Below are positions 26,967 to 43,061 of a stretch of DNA of 64,000 nt, in pieces. The notes below the pieces were generated by a model. That model saw only the letters and a program-made list of their open reading frames with translations. It searched no databases and was not told where the DNA came from. Origin of the DNA: Pardosa pseudoannulata. Taxonomy: Eukaryota; Arthropoda; Arachnida; Araneae; Lycosidae. Numbering within the stretch: the stretch's first letter is position 1; the number at the start of each line of letters is the position of its first letter. The translations under genes were made by a program, and so were the position numbers. The DNA is taken from positions 107,585,522-107,649,521 of the forward strand of contig CM063503.1 in the NCBI GenBank assembly GCA_032207245.1. The letters run 5' to 3'.

Positions 26967-28719
26967 ATTACAGCATATACAACTTTTTAACGAAAAATAC
27001 TTTCCCCTCCTCTTTTATACAGAATAATTACATAAAATAAGATAACAATAGATATCTCAACCACCAAAAGAGAAATTATTAAAATCTTTCGCATATACCA
27101 TCCTGTTGTAAGTTTTGAACATTACTACGAAATGCCAAAGGTAAGAGAAAGGGGAAACAAGGACACTCTCTTTCCTGGTTTCCTTATTTAATGTGTGGAT
27201 CAAAGAGTGCCTTTGGGAAAATTTAGCTGAAATTGGTTGGTTAAATTAAGAATATTTAAGGGAACTTACATAGAAATTTCTGTTCTATTAAATGTTGTAT
27301 TAGAATCTAAACTGATTAAGGGATGTTAATTTGAAAGAATAACTATTTCAGCAAAATTATTTGTTCACCATGAATATCATAAATTATCTACTACTGAAGG
27401 AACTGGTTCTACTGCTTGTCTATTTAATAGTATATTAATCCGGAATTAAAATGTCAATAGGTATTCTCTGTAAGACCGTTAAAAATAAAATGATATAATT
27501 TCATAAATAGAGAATATTACTTTAGAAGCTAATAATTGAGTTTAATTCATAGTAATTATATATTTCATAGGAAATTAGGCAGATAAATTTATTTATTTGT
27601 TTACGGCAATTCGTGCAAAATGGACGTAGTCTCAAGTAATTCTGATTAAAAGTAGATTACTTTTACAGACATATGTTATTGAAAGCGTAAACAATTCTAA
27701 AGAGATGATTTAAAATTCCAAGTTTAAGTAACCTCTTTCTCAGAAAGGGAATATAATGTCTCATAATCAGTGAATCAAATAATATTTCGAAGTATCTTAA
27801 GAATGCAGACTTCCTTCAGAGAGGTATTAGATTTAAGTAAATCTGAATGCAAAGCATTTCCAAAAGTGCAACAACTTATATTTTTATGTCAACATAAGAT
27901 TTTAATTTTAATTATTTACTATGACTTTATAGTACTTTTTTATATAGTTGTAATAAATATTGTTGCTTGAGATCCTTAATATTATTATATTCTAATTATT
28001 ATTTTAATATTTTATTTAAATTGTAAGATATGTTTTGTTACAGCTTAGTTAGTTTTAAAACTTTTAAATGCCGGACGTTTAACATTTTAGTCTTATTTTT
28101 TAGGTAGATTTACTTTTAAAGAAATTTAAAGCTCCATGTAAAAAAAAAACACAAATTGTTTACAAAAATTAATTACTTTTAATTTAAACTTTATTAATGT
28201 TTTATATTAATTGGATGTTTAACAGAATAACTTAATTAATAATTTAAACTGAAACCAAACGGTATAAATTCTTAGGAAATAACAAACTTCTATTATATTC
28301 CAAGTTTAAAAAAAAATTAATTACAGCAATAGGGTCACATTATTGTCGTTACGGTACATTATCAAATAAAATACAACAAAACAGTAATATAGAAAAGTAT
28401 TCGGTAAATAAACTGTTGTCATTTGTAATATATAATTATAAATATTATACTTATTTTGCAGTAATGTCATGTTTACATGAAAAAAACAGAGGGTCAAATA
28501 ACTTTGATCTTCACTTGACTTTTTGCTTAGATTTTTCTTACTTAATTCGATTCATTTACAATATGAGTGAATGCTATTTCACTTGATTAAGTAGAGGCTC
28601 AAGTAAGCATCAAAGACGTATATTAAACTGTGATATGAAATTGTTCCATAGCTTTAGAAACTCTTTTATCTGAAGATGGATTACGAGAGAATGTCTGGGA
28701 AGCTAAATTACGTCATTGG
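26967..28719. other. Intergenic, nothing recognised
   Basis: 27130-27250 is slightly more complex. Its AATTTAGCTGAAATTGGTTG string resembles wording common in old arthropod and mollusc interspersed repeats, but I cannot place it in a family. The 66-codon frame at 27770-27970 is A+T-driven. Confidence 0.4.
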
Positions 28720-28730
28720 TATATATATAT

Positions 28731-28805
<75 letters not shown>

Positions 28806-28809
28806 TATA
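28720..28809. repeat. (AT)n microsatellite
   Basis: An AT array with two TAATAT phase slips. Confidence 0.95.
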
Positions 28810-29279
28810 CATAATAATAAACGTCACTGTAAACATTTTAATTTAAAACTCCACAAGAAAATTGTAGAATCCATAAGACAATACACTTTCACCACCTAAC
28901 TCGATATAAAATTATGATTTTATTAAATTCAATAGATTAGTATTATAAATTTACTTGATTTATTTCCCATCTTAATTATAAAAGAAAGTATAAAAGTTCA
29001 CATGAGGATGCAATTCACCTTCAGAAGTCTCACATGACTAAAAGGTTTAACTACACAAGGAATTAAAAGATAGTTCATCGGTTTATTTGTTTAGACAGAG
29101 AGTATCTCTTTGGGGATTTTTTAAAAGAAATCACTAAGTTTTATTTTTTATCTAATCTATATTTCATAAATGTAATGCGGACTATTTTTCAGGAAAATTT
29201 TATTGTTATATCGTTGAAACAACATACAGTAATAATCAAAAAATAAAAAAAAAGAAATACATAGTTAAAAGTCTGAAAT

Positions 29280-29315
<36 letters not shown>

Positions 29316-29322
29316 ATATATT
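29280..29322. repeat. (AT)n microsatellite, short
   Basis: Two AT runs joined by ATTATA. Confidence 0.95.
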
Positions 29323-31863
29323 TGTTAAATATAACTATCCGTATGTAATATATCAGTAAAATAATAGACTAAATTTTCAAAATATCGTTCTTGCATAATA
29401 ATAAAGAGAAACCTAAATAACTAATGAGGAAAAGTATTCTAAATTTAACAAATTACATATCAAATTTCAATATTTATATAGTTGAAGGGCCTATTAAAAT
29501 ATAATAATCTGATTTTTTCAGATAAGCAATTATATAAAATAATTTAACGAAATATTAGTTTAAAACATCAAAATGTAAAATTTCAAACATAGAATAAACC
29601 TTACGTGTTCAGAAAAATTAAGACAAAGGAAGGTTAATAACCCATATCTAATACAACCTATTAACAATTGTATATTCAAATTTTATTCTAAATCTCGAGT
29701 TCTTTGTTTAGTTTTCCCATTTGTTTAATCAAAATAGTACGAACCATAGTTATAGAATAATAAAGCTGGTATATGACTGTTGATATGATAGTGTTTTTTT
29801 TTTCAGAATCTTAATATGTGGATATTAACTTATGACATTCTAGTGACCTAAGAAATGACTTTTTACCCTGAGAGTGGTTTAATACAAAATAAAATAGACT
29901 TATATTTTCTAATAAAGTTAAAGCTTTATTTTTAATCGATTTTTAAATGAAAAATTTAACTTTTGATAACTAATTCTAGACTGCAGCAGTTGACAAAATA
30001 TCTCACCTTTGTAATTAGTAACACCTGCTTCGTAGTACATTACTACCTGTCCTCGAGCCGCATAACTCTCTCTCATCCCCCCTATGGTCCACATTTCATC
30101 GATCCGAGCCAACATTTAAATTTTCCCCCGATTGATAGTTTGCCCTGAAGTAACCCAACAAGACTATGACAGACGTCTAAGAAATTTAACGTTTCCTTGC
30201 AAATCTTTTTGGAAAAACTTTTCCAAGTAACTTACCACGTGCCGAACACTCATGAATTGGGGTAACTCTCACGGGTACAAAAATTTAAAAAAATATTGTT
30301 TGTATGAATATCAAGAACATATATTTTCTCCAATAGATTCTCAACATTTCGTTGCACACTGCTTCTATAACTTCATATACTTTGAGACAATAAATTACTA
30401 ATTATATTCAATTGAAAAAACAACTTTATAAAATCAGTATTTTTCGTAATAAAAATGAAATTCTCTAAATATACGTGTGATATTTTTCTTCATTATTTTA
30501 TATAATAAATTAATATGTAAATAATGTGTCAGTTTAGTTTTTAAAAACATTATATTAAAAAAATCATCTAAAGATGAATCATTTAAAGAGCTGACTCAGT
30601 GTCTAGGATTGTAAAAAGCAGATTGTCTTTCATCTATCACAGAATCTGAATGGTCATTCATATACTTTTATATTTCAAAATAAAAACGTCAGAAATATTA
30701 AGAATTACGTATTACAAAAAGAGATGGATAGAAAGTGCTTATTCATATATAATAAAATCATTGGGGAATGAAATAATGAGTAAAGTTTATAAAAATAAGT
30801 ATAACTATTCTGAGAAAAATATACCTTAAAATATAGGATAAAAATAACTGAAATTTTGACAGGGTATTCAAATATTCTGGATCTAATCACGAGGTCAAAG
30901 TTTCGATGTAAAAGAAACTGATCATATTTGTTACATTGAGGTTTTCTATAAATATACTAGTCTAACGAAAACTTTAATCTTCAAGCAGTTTACTCAATAC
31001 GATGGTCAATGCAACTTCAATGAAGGAATTTCTTCATTGGAGGAATTTCTTCAGTTTCTTCTGTTCTCAGATAAAGGAATTGCACTACAAGTGATGAGAT
31101 AATTATATAAAGCTGTGTGTATGTGTATTTGCGTATTGTACACAAAACTGGAGTTTTTAATTCAAATTAATGTTCTATATTTGTACCAAATACACAATTC
31201 TTCGGAAGTAAGGAAATTTTTGTAAATTGTCAAATTGAAGGAGAAGAACTGAGTTTAGTGCTAAATTATTATTCAGAACAAAAATGCAATTTCTATACGA
31301 TGATATCGTAAGTGATAAGTGTGTGAGAGTGGAGGTAGTTAAAAATAGTTCTCATAATCGACGCGACGCAAAATGATTTTCATTTTGCTCTACCGTACAA
31401 CCTTTACCGTACATCTCATAATTTTTATGAAGATTAAATTCCAGTTTAAAGAGCAAAACTGTTTAACCTACACCACCAACATTTAGATAATTGTGAAGTG
31501 ATTTTTGGAGATTCAAGAATTAAGGCAGTCAAAGGTCCATATTTGAGGATACATCAATGTGACGTCTGTACCATGTTGAACATATGAAAATAGTTACAAG
31601 ATACCGTATCCATCTTGGGAAGGGTCGTTAAACAGATTTCATAGACAAATAATATCCCTATTTGTCTCTCAGAGTGAGGAATAACAAACATGCTACAACT
31701 TCTCAGCTTCCTGAATATATTTTGAGGCCATTATTTCAAGGGTTGCTCTGTTTTCCATAAAAGCTTATGTTTTCTTCACGGTCTCTATTCCGAGCAGATA
31801 AGTTAATTTAGCATGGTACACATTTCCTACAATTCAAGTATGACTCAATGGACGAACTTTCTT
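29323..31863. other. Intergenic with one exon-like island
   Basis: Mostly A+T-rich. 29990-30270 is clearly more G+C-rich. Its minus strand has an open frame of 65 codons (29918-30115) with varied residues (LARIDEMWTIGGMRESYAAR, then QVVMYYEAGVTNYK). An AAG|GTGAGA donor-like site follows, with the exon end at 30007. I recognise no protein family and find no partner exon or upstream acceptor, so this is a weak exon candidate only. Confidence 0.25.
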
Positions 31864-32055
31864 CAGTGAAGTATCTTTACTGCTCCTTTACCTGCCCACT
31901 AAAGCCCAAAGTATTTAACCTTAAGGAAGTGTAGGATTAATGGTCTACACAAGTGTCATCACTGAAGCGTCTTCAATGTTCCTCTACCTTCCCACTAAAT
32001 CCCAAAATAATTAATCTTACGGCAGCGTAGAATTAATGGTCTATACATGTAACAT
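31864..32055. repeat. Two tandem 96-bp units
   Basis: Unit 1 is 31864-31959 and unit 2 is 31960-32055. Both carry TGAAG, CTTTACCTGCCCACTAAA or CTCTACCTTCCCACTAAA, then GGATTAATGGTCTA or GAATTAATGGTCTA, at equal spacing. I estimate about three quarters identity with almost no indels. The lack of (AT)n and the preserved spacing suggest a real old duplication. No frame is shared. Confidence 0.75.
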
Positions 32056-33908
32056 CCGGGATAGAAATACACCACCACTGTCTTTGAAAGTCGGACTGTG
32101 ATTGGTATGAATCATAGGAATGCAATATTAAATCATTATGTTATCATTTTAAGTCGTGCAATTGTCTCGATTTAATTCACGAAAACGTGCTGATACACAG
32201 AGCTTGACTGGTATTAGATCTTCAGAAAAAAGAAAGTACTCGCTGTATAAAATGATAGTTAAATCTTCAAGCCTCGACTATATAGAACAAAGTTAAGATA
32301 CTCTCAAGAGTGTAATAACAACTAGTAATACCATATTTAAACGATGAAAACGAAGCTGCTAAACGAGTTGAATCAATTCCACCTGAACTCATAAACCACC
32401 TTTTTTTCTGTTTAAAATTACGGTATGAGGGATATGTAAGATAAACCTACAACCCATATTAGCCCATTTTTAATCAATGCTATCATTATTTCAGACCTTT
32501 TGACTCTGATGAGTGTTACGAAGATCATGCGCTTGTATACTTTTTAAATATTCTTTCCGTATTACATTTACTTCTGTTCATAAAAATTGTCAAGCACTTC
32601 ATCAGTCTGTTTACAAGATCTGTATGTTCACGAACTTCTGTAACCTTAAGTGTTCTCTACACAGAAAACCAGTAAAGAAGTTAAGTACACACACTTAGAT
32701 ATTAATTGTAAATTATGTTCATCTATTATAATATAAAATTAGTTTTCATTATTAAATAGATCTAAAAACTGATTTCAACCTGTATTAGCATTCATAAATT
32801 TGTACAAATTCTATGTACATTAAACAACATATAAATAAGCAGTTTTAAAGATTTTAAGATTAAATATAAAAGAGAACATAAAATCGAACTTCTAAAGATT
32901 CATTACAATACGACGCACAGTGAATCGTAAAAAGTGTATATAAATTTTAGAATTTTAGAAAAAGTAAAGGGCAAAGTTCTCGATAGTAGGAAAATTCCAT
33001 TTGCATCCAATTAGTGATAAATCGTCATATCCATTACAATTCAGCATAGAGAGAGAAAAATGACACTTCTGTAATTAATGATTTTTGTAAAATGATAAAC
33101 GATTGCAAGAAGAAAATATTAAAGTATTATCTTTTTCGAATATCGTTATTTTGGGGTAAATTAGATTACAAAATAAAAAGATGAAAATTTTTCGAAAGTT
33201 AAATGTAGTTATTAAGTTCCAAACAAAAATTTCAGAAAGGAATAGAACTCCAATAAAAAGACAAATCTTTAAATAAAATTTTGTGCGTCAAATAAACCAT
33301 GAATAAATTTTAAGGAAGAATAAAAATTTGAATATGATATCTAAGCAATGTGTTCTGCTAATAATAACAGCATCTTCGTTTGTAGATAAATCGGATTAAA
33401 CGCGAAGCATAGTACGGAAGCAAAGATTACAGAAACTGAAAGACGCAAATGTGAAAGCTCGAAAAGTGTTAATTGAGTTTTGAATAAAAATTACTCAGAA
33501 GAGAAATAAAAATAATGATCACCATAGTACAAATGCCTAGCACATGAGCAAATTCTCACGCCCTTAATTAAATGAGTAGTTTATAAGATGGATGAATATG
33601 TTGAAAATAAATCGACTGTAAAATTACGGACTAATTTGTAAACAAAAGAGATTAGTCAAAATGTGTAAAGATCTTAAAATGGAAACTGCTAAAAATCTAA
33701 CAAATATAAATTTATTTAAGGGAGAAATACAATCTTGCGTTTTGATACATCTTCATTATTAAAGAATTTTTATATTTAACATGAAATAATAAATTATACC
33801 CGGTTCAAAAGAAACATTTTACGAGTTCATTATAAACCCTGTAATTAAAAAAGTATATTTAATTTTACATTTGATGTATCATATTTAAACAAAATGTATA
33901 GCCTGTTA

Positions 33909-33911
<3 letters not shown>
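32056..33911. other. Intergenic, nothing recognised
   Basis: The first 500 bases are less A+T-rich than the window average. No frame longer than 61 codons, and no family signature. Confidence 0.45.

Positions 33912-33980
<69 letters not shown>
33912..33980. repeat. (AT)n microsatellite
   Basis: A perfect AT array. A 124-codon plus frame (33894-34268) starts in it and runs on into A+T-rich DNA; it is an artefact of stop-poor repeat sequence. Confidence 0.95.
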
Positions 33981-33983
<3 letters not shown>

Positions 33984-35348
33984 TTTGAATCCAAAGTATA
34001 TATAAGCAAGTTACAAAATATATTTCAGTTTTATAAAAAATTTCTAAAATTTTCTAATTTTATGAATTATAAATTTTATTTAAATTTAAAAATTTTACAG
34101 GAATTTCACGTTTTAAATTCACGTAATACACTTACAGATTTTTTGAGTTTAATTAAGTATTATAAATTATGTTCTCAAAAATACATATATCAAATAGAAT
34201 TATGTGAATTAAATTGCCCATTTTCTGTTTTTTCATATGTTTTTATATTGATGAATAACTTCAATTAAGAAAACTAAATAAATTTAGTTTTGAGTAACCT
34301 GTAAAGATTTTACATATAAATGAGTAAAATTGTTTATGATAAATCTGAAAATGTCACATAAAGATAAAAACATAAAGATTAATCGTCTCAATGACCACTT
34401 AGATAATCTGAATTCTCTCTAGAAGTTATAAAACACAAAATAAATTGTGATAGAGAAGTAAAATGCACATCCAGCAAGCTATATTACTGTAGGCTGTAAA
34501 TTTAACTAATTTCAGACCTTCGAGGTAATATTTACGACATCAGATACCTAAATTCCACAATATAAGTATCATATTAGCTAATCTTCTTAAAAGATGGGTA
34601 GTTATCATGCATTGAGATCGTTAGAGACATCTTTATTAATAACGGGAGCGTTAATATGAAGTCACATTACATACGGATTATCCCCTAGCGGTAATATGCA
34701 ACAATGTGAATTTGTAGTTCCAGGAAATTTAGACGAGCCCTAAATCTGTCTCCTTGTCCATTAAGGCATTACAATCTCATGCCTTAGATTATCTTTGCGT
34801 TGAAGGTGTCAAAGTGTTGAAACCACGTACATATTGCAGTCCAATTTGGTTGAAGAGTACCTTCAATTCTCGTTTAGCATGATCGCAATAAAAATCTCTG
34901 TGTATTTTCCAAAACACCCATAATACCATTGTGGCTGCAAATATCAAACAGCTATATATCCTTATTTATGACTGCCACTGTTTCTATGTATTATTAGGTT
35001 AAATTTTGATATATATTATCTATTTAGTAATATATTTATACAATTAGTTTTTTGTAATTCATATTATCTGTCATAATTTTTTTGTTTTCAAAAGATTGGT
35101 GAGTTTTAGCATGTAAATTTTCCAATGTCTTAAAAAGTATCGATTATCAATTGTTCCAGTTTCTTGTTGATTTTGCTTTTAGAAAGAGTAATTATATATT
35201 AATCTATTTAAAATAGTACAAATCCCGCTGTTGGTGTCTCCGTTTTATATGTTATGTTTTTTAGAAACATAAATTTGAAATTAGTTTTTGGTAATAATTT
35301 TCATGTCGAGATTTTTTCAGCCTACCAGGCCGTTTTATAATTGTCGTT

Positions 35349-35351
<3 letters not shown>
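33981..35351. other. Intergenic, mildly G+C-enriched core
   Basis: 34590-34950 is more complex than its surroundings and holds an 8-bp inverted repeat (TAAGGCAT 34762-34769, ATGCCTTA 34779-34786). No coding or RNA gene is supported. Confidence 0.45.
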
Positions 35352-35414
<63 letters not shown>

Positions 35415-35429
35415 GTGTGTGTGTGTGTA
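35352..35429. repeat. (AT)n(GT)n compound microsatellite
   Basis: About 29 AT units, then TAATGTG and about eight GT units. It has the same architecture as 35777-35854. Confidence 0.95.
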
Positions 35430-35773
35430 ATATTAATTTAATAACTTTTGTTCATAAAGTGAGTTCCGGATTTCCGCGTTAATTCTGCTTTTTCTATCCA
35501 GACACGCTATAGACTTAATTCAGCCTCTGTCTGTACTACTTTAGCCAATAGTTAGCGTTCTCTTTAAACATGGGTATTTTGTACCACGTGATCAATTGTG
35601 CTTAGGGATTATTCTTAGTCTTTTTACCTTAAGAATCAATACTTGAAAAGTTTATGTGATGGATCACATTGTCTATGTGCACGAAGTTGTAAATGTGTTT
35701 GCCTGTTGTACGGATTTCATGTTTCTTACCAGAAATAAACTGTGTTGTGATTTTGAATGAGTCATGCCCATAT

Positions 35774-35776
<3 letters not shown>
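35430..35776. other. Intergenic segment between two AT/GT arrays
   Basis: About 350 bases of more balanced sequence with CCACGTGATC (E-box core) at about 35585. No frame is supported. Confidence 0.4.
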
Positions 35777-35841
<65 letters not shown>

Positions 35842-35854
35842 GTGTGTGTGTGTG
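35777..35854. repeat. (AT)n(GT)n compound microsatellite
   Basis: Same AT-then-TAATGTGTG structure as the array 425 bases upstream, which hints that the pair arose by duplication or inside copies of one repeat family. Confidence 0.95.
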
Positions 35855-35874
35855 TCTGTTGTTATATGTCTTAT

Positions 35875-35930
35875 TTGCTGTTAACCGCAATTGTGTGTTC
35901 ATCGTAACACACTGTTGCGGTTAACAACAA
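35875..35930. repeat. 25-bp imperfect hairpin
   Basis: The arms 35875-35899 and 35906-35930 pair at 22 of 25 positions around a 6-base loop (CATCGT). The core is GTTAACCGCAA/TTGCGGTTAAC. It sits 20 bases right of the AT/GT array. It may be an element end, a replication-slippage product or a small structured RNA; nothing in the context decides. Confidence 0.8.

Positions 35931-40799
<4,869 letters not shown>

Positions 40800-40857
<58 letters not shown>
40800..40857. repeat. (TA)n microsatellite, right of the 423-bp element
   Basis: Continuation of the array that the element interrupts; begins ATATAAAT, then regular. Confidence 0.95.
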
Positions 40858-40859
<2 letters not shown>

Positions 40860-41669
40860 TGTTATTCTGAATTGAAGATAAAATAATTAAATGTTAAATT
40901 TCAGATAACAAAAAATATTAAATATATTTATATTTTTAAAATTTGAGGAATAAAACTCTTAAGTATTTGAGTTAAAGAATTGAAGCCGTACGTAATCATC
41001 GATATATAAAGTTCTACATGGTTTTTATTTATACATTTTTATAAATAGATTGATTTACGATAATATAATTTTATTAAATGTATCTAAAGGAGTATTAAAT
41101 TGTACTAGACGGTCAATACATTTTATTTTCAACCATGGAAAATGTAACTAAAAAATTAAGTCGCTAAAATAATAAAATCATAATATTTTATTATTTGTGA
41201 CATTTGTTTAAATGGAAATACATAAACATGCAAATAATAAATTCTAGAAAGAATTTATTTTTTGTTATTTAATATAAAGCTTACAAGAAGACATAAACGT
41301 GGGCAATAATTTTTCCATCGTTAATGCCTACCAAAATGATGCATGGTAATATGTCCAATATATTTCACTCAAAATAAAAACAGCGATATAATATAAATTT
41401 AATTTTTTTAATTAATATTAAAGTTAATTTATAAATAAAATTTTGAGAAATCAAAGAACAAATATGTAGAAATAAAATTATTCTCACAAGCATTATCATT
41501 ATTCTTGTTTTAAGTTGCTGTTGAAGAAAATAAAAAAAATAATATATTTTATCAAATTATTTGAAAGAAATCTAATCAGTCTTAAATTTGAAATTTAAGG
41601 GGAGAGTGGACTTCCGAAATTAATTTATCTTTCTGTTGACCAATCTGTTCAAAATTTAAATAATTCTAG
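40858..41669. other. Intergenic, nothing recognised
   Basis: A+T-rich sequence without frames or motifs. Confidence 0.5.
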
Positions 41670-41741
<72 letters not shown>

Positions 41742-41750
41742 TATATAATA
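41670..41750. repeat. (AT)n microsatellite
   Basis: An AT array with one TAATAT slip at its right end. Confidence 0.95.
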
Positions 41751-42483
41751 AAAATTCAAGGTTAAATTCAAATAAGTTTAAATGATATTAAATATTATGT
41801 GTTTGTAAGAATCATTGTTTAAAAATATTTCCTTCTTTGTTTAAGTACAATGTGAATTTTTCATTCATAGGAGAACTTTTAGGCCTTAAAAAATTAGTAG
41901 TTATAATATCCATATGCATTAAATTTGAGTAGAAAAAAATAATAATTGAAACAACCAATTCTCACTAACAAATTGTACACAGAATTGTTTCAATTTAAAA
42001 TATAATAGATTTTAGTGGCTCGAAATATGTTTGTTTAAATTTTTTACTATTCTATGCTATACATGATATATTATGGATTAATTTTCATTGCTTTGGATGG
42101 TTGTAAATGCAGCTTGGTTGTTAAGCATTTCTAAAACTCGGAAAAGTTTGTTGTAACAACTGACTAAATTAGGTTTGATTAATGGATAAATTGCCCTCAG
42201 TGTTAGCAATTATTTTGATTATGATATGACTGATATTACAACAACCATTTTGAATTTTGTTTTTAGTTACATTTCACAGTTTAATGAGAGAGATATATTT
42301 AGTTTTCAGCAAATTTTTGTCCAGCTGGACGTCTAGTGTACCCTTCAGTTAATACTAATATTTAGTTATGTTCGGGGATTGAAAATTATTAGAAGATTAT
42401 AATAATCTGACTATAACTGCAAGTGGAAATGTAAACCAAGTTATAATTGTTATATATTTAATCATCCTAACACATTGTAGGAT
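41751..42483. other. Intergenic, nothing recognised
   Basis: Contains a perfect 12-bp palindrome GTCCAGCTGGAC (42319-42330), otherwise plain A+T-rich DNA. Confidence 0.45.
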
Positions 42484-42571
42484 GGACACTTACTAGTACG
42501 TTTTCTTACAATTGATAATTGAGCGCAGGACACATACTAGTACGTTTTCTGACGATTGATACTTGAGCGCG
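42484..42571. repeat. Two tandem 44-bp units
   Basis: GGACAC..ACTAGTACGTTTTC ... TTGAGCGC repeats at 42484-42527 and 42528-42571. They show about seven mismatches and no indel. Just upstream, ATCCTA/TAGGAT can pair around ACACATTG. The CpG-bearing GAGCGC and palindromic ACTAGT words are unusual for this window and suggest a subterminal array of a mobile element, but I found no matching second end. Confidence 0.8.
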
Positions 42572-42762
42572 GGTAGTACGGGTTAGTATAACAACATTGT
42601 TTGCTTGTGGGTACAATTATAACATAAAAAGGAATCCGAATGTTTTTGTCTACTACATTGATACAGGAAACATTTAAACATAAAAACTAGTTTTTACATC
42701 AGTCGATGCGGAACCCCAGAACGGGAAGTTTTATTCAAAATCAATTTCGGTTTAAAATTAAC

Positions 42763-42802
42763 TTATATATATATATTATATATATAATATATATATTATA
42801 TA

Positions 42803-42848
<46 letters not shown>

Positions 42849-42969
42849 ATATAAAATATATATATATATAGAATATATTATATAATATATATATATATAA
42901 AATATATATATATATATATATATAATATAAATACAGATACATATACATATACATATATATATATATATA

Positions 42970-43008
<39 letters not shown>

Positions 43009-43061
43009 TTATATTTTATATATATATATATAATATAATGTGTGTGTGTGTGTGTATATAA
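42763..43061. repeat. AT satellite with ACATAT and GTGT parts, about 300 bp
   Basis: Mixed ATAATATA words, an ATACAT cluster near 42930-42955 and a (TG)n end. Confidence 0.95.

Noticed and set aside
33894..34268. 124-codon plus-strand frame
   Set aside because: Starts inside an AT array and continues through plain A+T-rich DNA with F, L, K, Y, N-heavy content and no motif.
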